DNA from: Streptomyces abikoensis
GTDB taxonomy: Bacteria > Actinomycetota > Actinomycetes > Streptomycetales > Streptomycetaceae
DNA length: 64,000 bases
Assembly (NCBI RefSeq): GCF_014648775.1
Contig: NZ_BMRT01000007.1
Location: 248,001-312,000 of the forward strand
Reading direction: 5' to 3'
In this document: positions 8,699 to 14,967 of the stretch, piece after piece
Numbering within the stretch: the first letter of the stretch is position 1
Layout: every line of letters starts with the position of its first letter
Program-made: the position numbers and the translations under genes
Notes under the pieces: generated by a model
Seen by the model: only the letters and a program-made list of their open reading frames with translations
Databases searched by the model: none
What the model was told of the DNA's origin: nothing

Positions 8699-9928
8699 TC
8701 ACGCCGGTACGGCGCCCGCCCAGAGTCCCTCCGGCGTGAGGCCGAGCAGCTCGATGGCATTGCCCCGGACGACGCGCTCCACGACCTCCGGCGCCAGGTG
8801 CGCCATCTGCTCCTCGGCGACCTGCCGCGAGCGGGGCCAGGTGGAGTCGGAGTGCGGGTAGTCGGTCTCGTACAGCACGTTCCCCACCCCGACGGCGTCA
8901 AGGTTGCGCAGCCCGAAGGCGTCGTCGAAGAAGCAGCCGTACACCTGGCGGGCGAAGAGCTCGGAGGGCGGGGTGAACACCTTGTCCGCGACGCCGCCCC
9001 AGCCGCGGTTCTCCTCCCACACCGTGTCCGCGCGCTCCAGGACGTACGGGATCCAGCCGATCTGCCCCTCCGCGTACATCAGGCGCAGGCCGGGGAAACG
9101 GTCGAGCTTGCCGGACATCAGCCAGTCGGCCAGCGAGAAGCAGCAGTTGCCGAAGGTGAGGACGGAGCTCACGGCGGGCGGAGCGTCGGCCGACGTGGAG
9201 GGCATCCGGGAGGAGGAGCCGATGTGCATGGCGAGGACGGTGCCGGTCTCCTCGCAGGCGCGCAGGAACGGGTCCCAGGCGTCGCTGTGGACGGACGGCA
9301 GGCCCAGATGTGGCGGGATCTCGGAGAAGCAGACGGCGCGCACGCCGCGCGCGGCGTTGCGCCGCACCTCGGCGGCGGCGAGCTCCGCGTCCCACAGCGG
9401 CACGATCGCCAGCGGGATCAGGCGCCCGTGCGCCTCGGGGCCGCACCATTCGTCGACCATCCAGTCGTTGTAGGCCCGTACGCACAGCAGGGCCAGCTCC
9501 CGGTCGGCGGCCTCGGCGAAGGTCTGGCCGCAGAAGCGGGGGAAGGTGGGGAAGCAGAGCGCGGACTGGACGTGATTGAGGTCCATGTCGGCCAGCCGGT
9601 CGGGCACGCTGTAGGAGCCCGGCCGCATCCGTCCGTAGGTGATCCCTTCCAGCCTGACCTCGTCCCTGGAGCATCCGACGGCGGTATCAAGCCGCGTGAG
9701 AGGACGGCACAAATCCTCATAGACCCACCAGTCCGCTTCCGGGCCGTCGTCACCCGGGGTGCCCATGACGGGCGCGAAGCGCCCTCCCTCGAAGGTCATG
9801 CCCTTCACCGGGGCCCTCACGATGCGTGGCCCGACGCCGTGGAATTTCGCCGGTAACCGGTTCCGCCAGACGTCGGAGGGTTCCACTGTGTGGTCGTCCA
9901 CCGAGATTATCTTGGGGAAGCTCACCAT
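8699..9928 (-). CDS. Amidohydrolase family protein (amidohydrolase_2 type)
   Basis: A 409-residue TIM-barrel amidohydrolase related to ACMSD-type decarboxylases/hydrolases. Visible blocks are KIISVDDHTVEPSDVW, LCFPTFPRFCGQTF, ALLCVRAYNDWMVDEWCG, LAMHIGSSSRMPS and YETDYPHSDSTWP, with the DDH and the late DYPHSD supplying likely metal or catalytic residues. It is a close paralogue of the 42101-43330 protein, with identical length and the same block order. Start is the ATG at 9928; an upstream extension is not supported. Codon 25 (9854-9856) is TTA, so expression should depend on bldA. A perfect CTGAC-GGTTC-GTCAG operator lies 22 bp upstream, and afsR is transcribed divergently from the same 166-bp gap. 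Confidence 0.85.
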   Translation of the reverse strand: MVSFPKIISVDDHTVEPSDVWRNRLPAKFHGVGPRIVRAPVKGMTFEGGRFAPVMGTPGDDGPEADWWVYEDLCRPLTRLDTAVGCSRDEVRLEGITYGRMRPGSYSVPDRLADMDLNHVQSALCFPTFPRFCGQTFAEAADRELALLCVRAYNDWMVDEWCGPEAHGRLIPLAIVPLWDAELAAAEVRRNAARGVRAVCFSEIPPHLGLPSVHSDAWDPFLRACEETGTVLAMHIGSSSRMPSTSADAPPAVSSVLTFGNCCFSLADWLMSGKLDRFPGLRLMYAEGQIGWIPYVLERADTVWEENRGWGGVADKVFTPPSELFARQVYGCFFDDAFGLRNLDAVGVGNVLYETDYPHSDSTWPRSRQVAEEQMAHLAPEVVERVVRGNAIELLGLTPEGLWAGAVPA

Positions 9929-9949
9929 GGCCGACACCGTAGCGCCGAA

Positions 9950-9964
9950 CTGACGGTTCGTCAG
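9950..9964. promoter_or_regulatory. Shared catabolic operator, copy B
   Basis: CTGAC-GGTTC-GTCAG, perfect arms, 22 bp upstream of the amidohydrolase gene that starts at 9928 on the reverse strand and 131 bp upstream of afsR. Same motif as the ten other catabolic promoter sites in the window. Confidence 0.75.
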
Positions 9965-10094
9965 GACAGGGCGGATCCGGCCCGTGCCCGGGCGCTCGCG
10001 GACCGTGCAGAGAGGGCCGGACCCCTGCTGACGTAGCAGCCCTGAACAAGGCAGACTGGCCGGTGCGACCGAGCAGGACAGGCAGGGGGTCACC

Positions 10095-13025
10095 ATGGCC
10101 GGGGATACAGGGCACGGGCAGGCGCTGCGCTTCACCGTGCTCGGGCCCGTCCGCGCCTGGCGCGGCGACGAAGCGCTGAACACCGGTTCACCCCAGCAGC
10201 GGGCGCTGCTGGCCGCCCTGCTGCTGCGCGGCGGGCGCACGGCCACCGCGCCCGAGCTCGTCGACGCCCTGTGGGGCGAGGAGCCCCCGCACGCCGCCCT
10301 GGCGGCCCTGCGCACCTACGCCTCCCGGCTGCGGAAGGCCTTCGGTCCGGACGCGGACGCCCTGGTCAGCGAGGCGGGCGGCTACGCGATACGGGTCACC
10401 GACGGCGGCCTGGACGCGGACGAGGCCGAACGCCTTGCCGCCGACGCGGAGAAGGCCCGGGCGAGCGGCGACCGCTTCCGCGCCCGCGACCTGATGAACC
10501 AGGCCCTGGCCCTGTGGGACGGCGAGCCGCTGGCCGGGCTGTCCGGCCCGTACGCCGACACCCAGCGCGCCCGGCTGGAGGAGTGGCACCTCACGCTCCT
10601 GGAGACCCGCCTCGACGTGGACCTGGAGGTCGGCGGGCACGCCGAGGCCGTCTCCGAGCTCACCGCGCTGACCGCCGCCTACCCGCTGCGCGAGCGGCTG
10701 CGCGAGCTCCTGATGCTTGCCCTCTACCGCAGCGGCCGCCAGGCCGAGGCCCTCGCCGTCTACGCCGACACCCGCCGGCTGCTCGCCGACGAGCTGGGCG
10801 TCGACCCCTGCTCCGAGCTCTCCGAGCTCCAGCAGCGCATCCTCAACGCCGACACCGAGCTCAACGTCCACCCCGCGGGCGACCGTCCCAGCCTCGGCCC
10901 CACCTTCATCCGGCCCGCGCAGCTGCCCGCGACCGTCCCGGACTTCACCGGGCGCGCCTCCTTCGTCCAGGAGCTGGGCGACCAGCTGGCCACGGCGGAG
11001 GGCAGCGTGATGGCGGTCTCCGCCGTCGCGGGCATCGGCGGCGTCGGCAAGACGACGCTCGCCGTGCACGTCGCGCACGCCGCCCGGCACCACTTCCCCG
11101 ACGGCCAGCTCTATGTCGACCTCCAGGGCGCGGGGCCCGTGGTCGCCGAGCCGGAGGCCGTGCTGGGGTCCTTCCTCCGCGCCCTCGGAATCCCGGATTC
11201 CGCTATTCCGGACGGGATGGAGGAGCGCGCCGCCCTGTTCCGCTCCACGCTCGACGGGCGCCGCGTACTGACCCTGCTGGACAACGCGCGCGACGCCGCC
11301 CAGGTCCGCCCGCTGCTGCCCGGCAACGAGGGCTGCGCCGCGCTCGTCACCAGCCGCGTCCGCATGGTCGACCTCGCCGGCGCCCACCTCGTCGACCTGG
11401 ACGTGATGAGCCCCGAGGAAGCGCTCGTCCTGTTCACCCGGATCGTCGGCTCCGAGCGCGTCAGCGCCGAGCGGGACGCCGCCATGGACGTCGTGGCCGC
11501 CTGCGGCTTCCTGCCGCTCGCCATCCGCATCGCCGCCTCCCGCCTCGCCGCCCGCCGCACCTGGACCGTCTCCGTCCTCGCCCGCAAGCTCGCCGACGAA
11601 CGCCGCCGCCTGGACGAGCTCCGCGCCGGCGACCTCGCCGTCAAGGCCACCTTCGAGCTCGGCTACGGCCAGCTCGAGCCCGGCCAGGCCCGCGCCTTCC
11701 GCCTCCTCGGCCTCGCCGACGGGCCCGACATCTCCCTGGCCGCCGCGGCGGCCGTCCTCGACCTGGGCCCCGACGCCACCGAGGAGCTGCTGGAGTCCCT
11801 CGTCGACACCTCGCTCCTGGAATCCGCCGCGCCGGGCCGCTACCGCTTCCACGACCTCGTCCGCCTCTACGCCCGCGCCTGCGCCGAGCGCGACGAGCAG
11901 CCGCCCGCCGAACGCGACGCCGCCATGTCCCGCCTGCTGGACTTCTACCTGGCGACGGCCGCCGGGGTGTACGTCCTGGAGCGCCCCGGCGACCAGCTGC
12001 TCGCCCACCTGACGCCCACCACCCACCCGGGCCTGACCTTCACCGACCGCACGGCCGCCGGCGACTGGCTGTTCGCCGAGGCCGGCTGCCTGCTCGCCTG
12101 CGTGCGCCAGCACGCGAGCGCCACCGGCGACACCCTGCGGCGCGCGGTCGACCTGCTGCTGGCCGCGAAGGACCTCGCCGAGTCCGGAGCCGACTCCCGC
12201 CAGTACGAGCAGGCGGCGTCCGCCCTGCTGGCCGCCGCCCAGGAAGCCGGCGACCTCCGGGCCGAGGGCCGCGCGCGGACCGTGCTGACGCACGCCCACA
12301 GCATCGCGGGCCGGTTCGGGCACGCCGAGGAGCAGGCGCGGCACGCCGTGCTGCTGGGGCGCTCCTGCGCGGACCCCATCCCCTGCTGCTACGCCTCCAA
12401 CAACCGCGGCATCATCGCCATCTACGAGCACCGCTACGAGGACGCCGAGGCCCACATCGGCCAGGCGCTCAGCGCCTTCCGCGCCGACGGCAACCGCCCG
12501 GGCGAGGCCAGCGCGCTGAGCAACCTCTCCCGGGTCCACCAGGAGACCGGCCGCACCCAGTCGGCCGTCCGCCTCGCCGAGCAGGCCCTGGCGCTCTACC
12601 GCGAGGTCAACGTCTCCTGGCGGCTCGCCAACGGCCTCTACGCCTACGGGCTCGCGCTCAGCCGCGCCGGGCGCTACGAGGAGGCCCTGGGCCGGCTCGC
12701 CGAGGCCCTGCCGGTCTTCCACGACAACCGGCAGCGGCTGTGGGAGGGCATGACCCTCTACCGGATGGCCGAGCTCTACCTCGCCACCCGCCGGCACGCC
12801 CAGGCGGCCTCCTACGCCGAGCAGGCGCTGGTCCAGGTACGGGGCATCGGCGGCGAGTGGCGGCGCGGCAACATCCTCACCGTGCTGGGCCGCTCCCTGG
12901 ACGCGCTCGGGCAGCAGGGACGCGCGCACGCCTGCTGGACGGAGGCACTGGCCATCTACGAGGCGCTGGGCTCGGCGGAGGCCGCCGACGTACGGGACCT
13001 GCTGACGCCTGCCGCGGCGGCGTAG
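10095..13025 (+). CDS. afsR: AfsR-type SARP transcriptional regulator with NB-ARC and TPR domains
   Basis: A 976-residue regulator close in size to S. coelicolor AfsR. Order: SARP winged-helix DNA-binding domain (about 10-100, RFTVLGPVRAWRGDEAL), bacterial transcriptional activator domain (about 105-255), NB-ARC ATPase (about 275-600) with P-loop AGIGGVGKTTLA near residue 313 and LTLLDNARDAAQVRPLLPG, then a helical and TPR region to the end. AfsR is phosphorylated by Ser/Thr kinases such as AfsK and activates afsS, linking signals to secondary metabolism. Here an afsS-like gene lies 391 bp downstream with an 11-bp direct repeat in front of it, and an AfsK-like kinase is encoded at 19484-22000. 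Ribosome-binding site AGGGGGT precedes the ATG. Confidence 0.85.
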   Translation: MAGDTGHGQALRFTVLGPVRAWRGDEALNTGSPQQRALLAALLLRGGRTATAPELVDALWGEEPPHAALAALRTYASRLRKAFGPDADALVSEAGGYAIRVTDGGLDADEAERLAADAEKARASGDRFRARDLMNQALALWDGEPLAGLSGPYADTQRARLEEWHLTLLETRLDVDLEVGGHAEAVSELTALTAAYPLRERLRELLMLALYRSGRQAEALAVYADTRRLLADELGVDPCSELSELQQRILNADTELNVHPAGDRPSLGPTFIRPAQLPATVPDFTGRASFVQELGDQLATAEGSVMAVSAVAGIGGVGKTTLAVHVAHAARHHFPDGQLYVDLQGAGPVVAEPEAVLGSFLRALGIPDSAIPDGMEERAALFRSTLDGRRVLTLLDNARDAAQVRPLLPGNEGCAALVTSRVRMVDLAGAHLVDLDVMSPEEALVLFTRIVGSERVSAERDAAMDVVAACGFLPLAIRIAASRLAARRTWTVSVLARKLADERRRLDELRAGDLAVKATFELGYGQLEPGQARAFRLLGLADGPDISLAAAAAVLDLGPDATEELLESLVDTSLLESAAPGRYRFHDLVRLYARACAERDEQPPAERDAAMSRLLDFYLATAAGVYVLERPGDQLLAHLTPTTHPGLTFTDRTAAGDWLFAEAGCLLACVRQHASATGDTLRRAVDLLLAAKDLAESGADSRQYEQAASALLAAAQEAGDLRAEGRARTVLTHAHSIAGRFGHAEEQARHAVLLGRSCADPIPCCYASNNRGIIAIYEHRYEDAEAHIGQALSAFRADGNRPGEASALSNLSRVHQETGRTQSAVRLAEQALALYREVNVSWRLANGLYAYGLALSRAGRYEEALGRLAEALPVFHDNRQRLWEGMTLYRMAELYLATRRHAQAASYAEQALVQVRGIGGEWRRGNILTVLGRSLDALGQQGRAHACWTEALAIYEALGSAEAADVRDLLTPAAAA

Positions 13026-13213
13026 ATTTCCCCAGCGGGGTGCGGGAGTCCATGGGGGCCCGAAGGCGTACCCACGGGCGTGGAGCGCCTGCGCGGCGGC
13101 GGGTGACAGGCTGCCGGAGTGAGGCATTCCGGCGTATCCGGAGGGGCCGTTCCGTGCGGGCTTACCGCCTTACCGGACGTCACAAACAAGCGGAACTAGG
13201 CCGCTTACGTGCC

Positions 13214-13235
13214 CGTTCATCGATCGTTTATCGTG
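13214..13235 (+). promoter_or_regulatory. Candidate AfsR binding site (11-bp direct repeat)
   Basis: CGTTCATCGAT (13214-13224) is followed directly by CGTTTATCGTG (13225-13235), an 11-bp-spaced direct repeat identical at eight of the first nine positions. SARP regulators bind such repeats at one-helical-turn spacing over the -35 region. A candidate -10, CAATCT at 13242-13247, starts 6 bp after the second repeat. It faces the afsS-like gene. Confidence 0.65.
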
Positions 13236-13288
13236 ACCCGTCAATCTAAGGGATGTCGATCCGTCGCGTCGGGGGGCAGGCGGGTCGT

Positions 13289-13364
13289 AGGTGAGACCTT
13301 CACCTCAGGGCGAGCAGCCCTCACAACCCGTCCGGCGGCCCTCGGGGGAGTCGCCGGGCGGGTT
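13289..13364 (+). promoter_or_regulatory. Three consecutive hairpins in the leader of the afsS-like gene
   Basis: Hairpin 1: AGGTGA (13289-13294) with TCACCT (13300-13305). Hairpin 2: AGGGC (13307-13311) with GCCCT (13317-13321). Hairpin 3: AACCCGTCCGGCG (13325-13337) with CGCCGGGCGGGTT (13352-13364), 13 pairs including one G-U, loop 14 nt. No U-run follows the third. All lie in the inferred untranslated leader, ending 52 nt before the start codon. Attenuator, RNA-stability element or protein site are all possible. Confidence 0.5.
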
Positions 13365-13416
13365 CTGCGATCCCTGACCGTCCCAACGACTCGCAGTGCC
13401 AACGGGAGACAGCATC

Positions 13417-13680
13417 ATGAGCGACGACAGCAATCTCAACTCGCCCATAGCGGCAACGCCGCAGGACGACCACGCCACGGGGGCGCCGCTCACCGCACGG
13501 AAGCTGGCCGGCGTGCCGGCCACGCCGCAGGACGACCACGCGACGGACACTCCGGCGGTGGTCGCGATGGACGACCACGCGACCAACCCGCCGAAGTTCG
13601 TGACGATGGACGACCACGCCACGAACCCGCCGAAGTTCATGGCCATGGACGACCACGCCACGATCGAGAAGCCGTTCTGA
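13417..13680 (+). CDS. afsS: AfsS-like small repeat protein (five DDHAT repeats)
   Basis: An 87-residue protein starting MSDDSNLNS, with GGGAGA as ribosome-binding site. The motif DDHAT occurs five times (residues 17-21, 39-43, 52-56, 65-69, 78-82); the last four are spaced exactly 13 residues, as DDHATxxPxxxxM units. No signal peptide, no cysteine, mostly disordered in appearance. S. coelicolor AfsS, as I remember it, is a 63-residue protein with three 13-residue repeats of DNHMPxxPA type encoded directly downstream of afsR, and is a pleiotropic activator of antibiotic production. The position after afsR, the 13-residue period and the D-[DN]-H core support orthology, although the repeat sequence differs. 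An AfsR-type box precedes it. The family is sometimes labelled sigma-like without good reason. Confidence 0.75.
   Translation: MSDDSNLNSPIAATPQDDHATGAPLTARKLAGVPATPQDDHATDTPAVVAMDDHATNPPKFVTMDDHATNPPKFMAMDDHATIEKPF
13531..13677 (+). repeat. 39-bp tandem coding repeats (DDHAT units)
   Basis: Four 39-bp units encode the 13-residue repeats of the afsS-like protein, the last one truncated by the stop codon. The middle two are nearly identical in DNA, which suggests recent unit duplication. Confidence 0.8.
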
Positions 13681-13684
13681 GAAC

Positions 13685-13720
13685 GCGGTACTGAATGCGG
13701 TACTGAACGCGGTACTGAGG
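13685..13720 (+). repeat. 12-bp tandem repeat, three copies
   Basis: GCGGTACTGAAT, GCGGTACTGAAC and GCGGTACTGAGG lie in tandem immediately after the stop codon of the afsS-like gene. In one frame they would read (N)AVL repeats, but no start codon exists for that frame. Confidence 0.85.
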
Positions 13721-13741
13721 GAACAGCGCCGTACCGAGAAG

Positions 13742-13792
13742 CACCACCTCGAACAGCACCACCTCGAACAGCACCACCTCGAACAGCACCAC
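13742..13792 (+). repeat. 15-bp tandem repeat, three full copies plus a partial
   Basis: CACCACCTCGAACAG repeats exactly at 13742-13756, 13757-13771 and 13772-13786, followed by a partial copy. In the same frame as the preceding 12-bp array it would encode HHLEQ units. It may be a replication-slippage minisatellite. Confidence 0.85.
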
Positions 13793-13811
13793 TCTGAGCA
13801 CATCGCGCATG

Positions 13812-13845
13812 GGGAGCTTCCGCCAGACATCGGCCGGAAGCTCCC
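13812..13845 (+). terminator. Perfect 11-bp hairpin, probable terminator of the afsS-like gene
   Basis: GGGAGCTTCCG (13812-13822) pairs with CGGAAGCTCCC (13835-13845) around a 12-nt loop, 131 nt after the stop codon. No U-run follows, as is common in Streptomyces. Confidence 0.5.
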
Positions 13846-14030
13846 GGAGCCCAGGGTCCTCCGGGGGAACCGAGGGGGCGGGCTGTCCGGCGGCGGGAAC
13901 CCACGGGGGGCGTGGGCGACCGACGGGGGAACCGGCGAACGCGCCGACGAGGCGGACACGGGGGAACGACACCGCCTCGCGGAGCACTTGACGGGGGACA
14001 GTCCGGTGGGGGACCCGGGTGGGAGAGGCA

Positions 14031-14077
14031 GGGGCCGGAGCCGACGGCACGGAGGGGGAGCCGTCGGCCCCGGTCCC
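14031..14077 (+). terminator. Long imperfect hairpin, probable terminator
   Basis: Inner stem GCCGACGGC (14040-14048) with GCCGTCGGC (14060-14068), then one mismatch, then eight further outer pairs between 14031-14038 and 14070-14077. The T-containing tract TGCCTTTCGTC repeats directly after it. Likely insulates the secreted repeat gene from read-through. Confidence 0.55.
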
Positions 14078-14099
14078 TGCCTTTCGTCTGCCTTTCGTC
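14078..14099 (+). promoter_or_regulatory. Perfect 11-bp tandem direct repeat upstream of the secreted repeat gene
   Basis: TGCCTTTCGTC occurs twice head to tail (14078-14088, 14089-14099), 167 bp upstream of the start at 14267. The 11-bp period matches SARP-type sites, but the sequence differs from the box at 13214, and no convincing -10 lies at the expected distance. It could equally be part of the terminator tail. Confidence 0.35.
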
Positions 14100-14266
14100 C
14101 TGCCACGGGTGCGGGCGTCCAGAGGCGGATACGTCCTTCGGCGGGGGATTCCCCGATTCCATGAGTTTTCCGCCCGAACACCCGTACTTCACGGCAACCC
14201 GCCGGTACGTTCTCCGGCACAGCACCACCGACCCACGCACGGCAACCCCCGATCAGAGGAGCCACC

Positions 14267-14728
14267 ATGATCCGCATCCGCACCAAGACCACCCCGACGG
14301 CGCGCGGGAATTACGGGAAGCGCGGGAAGCAGACGTTCGCCATACTCGGCCTCGCCGCCGCGGCGGCGGTCCTCGGCTCGGTACCGGCGGCCGCCGACGA
14401 CCACGCCTCCGGCCCCGCGGCGCTGCGCGCCCGGCCGGCGCACGTCCTGCGGGTCCACGACGACCACGCGTCGACCGCTCCCCGGTTCCTCGACGACCAC
14501 GCCTCCGGCACCACGCTGATCGGGGACGACCACGCGTCCGGCGCCCCCCTGGTCGGGGACGACCACGCCTCGGTCAGCCCCCGGTTCCTCGACGACCACG
14601 CGTCCGACAGCCCCCTGATCCTGGACGACCACGCCTCGGACAACCCGCTGATCCTGGACGACCACGCGTCGGGCGGCACGCTGGTCGGGGACGACCACGC
14701 CTCCGGCCCGGAGCCGAGCCGCCGCTGA
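14267..14728 (+). CDS. Secreted repeat protein with nine DDHAS motifs
   Basis: A 153-residue protein with GAGGAG ribosome-binding site. Residues 1-22 are basic, residues 23-43 form a Sec-type hydrophobic segment ending VPAAA, and the predicted cleavage leaves DDHAS as the new N-terminus. DDHAS occurs nine times, at residues 44, 65, 76, 87, 98, 109, 120, 131 and 142: after the first 21-residue step the period is exactly 11, as DDHAS-xxPLIL or DDHAS-xxPRFL units. No cysteine; histidine and acidic pairs alternate regularly. It is clearly related in motif to the afsS-like protein 586 bp upstream, but is exported and has a shorter period. Function unknown; repeated Asp-Asp-His suggests metal or cell-wall binding as one hypothesis. 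I recall no described family of this kind. Confidence 0.75.
   Translation: MIRIRTKTTPTARGNYGKRGKQTFAILGLAAAAAVLGSVPAAADDHASGPAALRARPAHVLRVHDDHASTAPRFLDDHASGTTLIGDDHASGAPLVGDDHASVSPRFLDDHASDSPLILDDHASDNPLILDDHASGGTLVGDDHASGPEPSRR
14459..14704 (+). repeat. 33-bp tandem coding repeats (DDHAS units)
   Basis: Eight consecutive DDHAS units at an 11-residue (33-bp) period. The conserved DNA core is GACGACCACGC followed by CTC or GTC; spacer codons vary more than the core, which argues for selection on the motif. Confidence 0.8.
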
Positions 14729-14743
14729 GCCCCGGCGCTCGGA

Positions 14744-14765
14744 CCGCCCGGGTCGCCCGGGGCGG
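14744..14765 (+). terminator. Hairpin downstream of the secreted repeat gene
   Basis: CCGCCCGGG (14744-14752) pairs with CCCGGGGCGG (14756-14765), with one bulged G and a 3-nt loop, 15 nt after the stop. Could terminate the repeat gene; the convergent ligase gene ends at 14968. Confidence 0.45.
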
Positions 14766-14967
14766 AGCCCGGCGCGCGGGCCAGGGGGTGCGGCCGACGG
14801 CAGGCAACGGCAGGCGATGGCGGCCGAGCGCGGCCGGAGACCTCCGGTGGACGGCCACGGCCGCACCCCGGGCCGCGCCGCGCCCCATGCCCACCGCCCG
14901 CGTCACTCCCGGCCGCGCCGCGCCGCGCCCGCCGCATCGCTCCCGCTGTTCCGCTCAGTCCGCCCGG

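Larger units (their letters stand above)
13026..13416 (+). other. Intergenic region between afsR and the afsS-like gene
   Basis: 391 bp with no convincing gene. The first 190 bp are featureless to me apart from small inverted repeats just after the afsR stop. The second half holds the AfsR-box-type direct repeat (13214-13235), a candidate -10 (CAATCT, 13242-13247) and three successive hairpins (13289-13364), leaving an inferred leader of about 160 nt before the afsS-like start. Confidence 0.6.
13681..14266 (+). other. 586-bp region between the two repeat-protein genes
   Basis: No gene with a start codon and ribosome-binding site was found on either strand, although long frames stay open because of high GC. 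In order it contains short tandem repeats (13685-13792), a hairpin (13812-13845), about 180 bp of unremarkable sequence, a long terminator-like hairpin (14031-14077), a perfect 11-bp direct repeat (14078-14099) and then the likely promoter of the secreted repeat protein. Confidence 0.6.

Noticed and set aside
10188..13127. Long reverse-strand frame antisense to afsR
   Set aside because: afsR has clear domains over its full length; the antisense frame has no recognisable protein and arises from GC bias.
13531..14704. Regularly spaced repeats resembling a CRISPR array
   Set aside because: Units are 33 or 39 bp with no unique spacers, lie in frame in two genes and encode DDHAT/DDHAS peptides.
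13417..14728. Multi-core RiPP (graspetide-like) precursors
   Set aside because: No ATP-grasp ligase, cyclase or transporter is encoded nearby, and the position behind afsR fits AfsS better. Kept only as a remote option for the exported protein.
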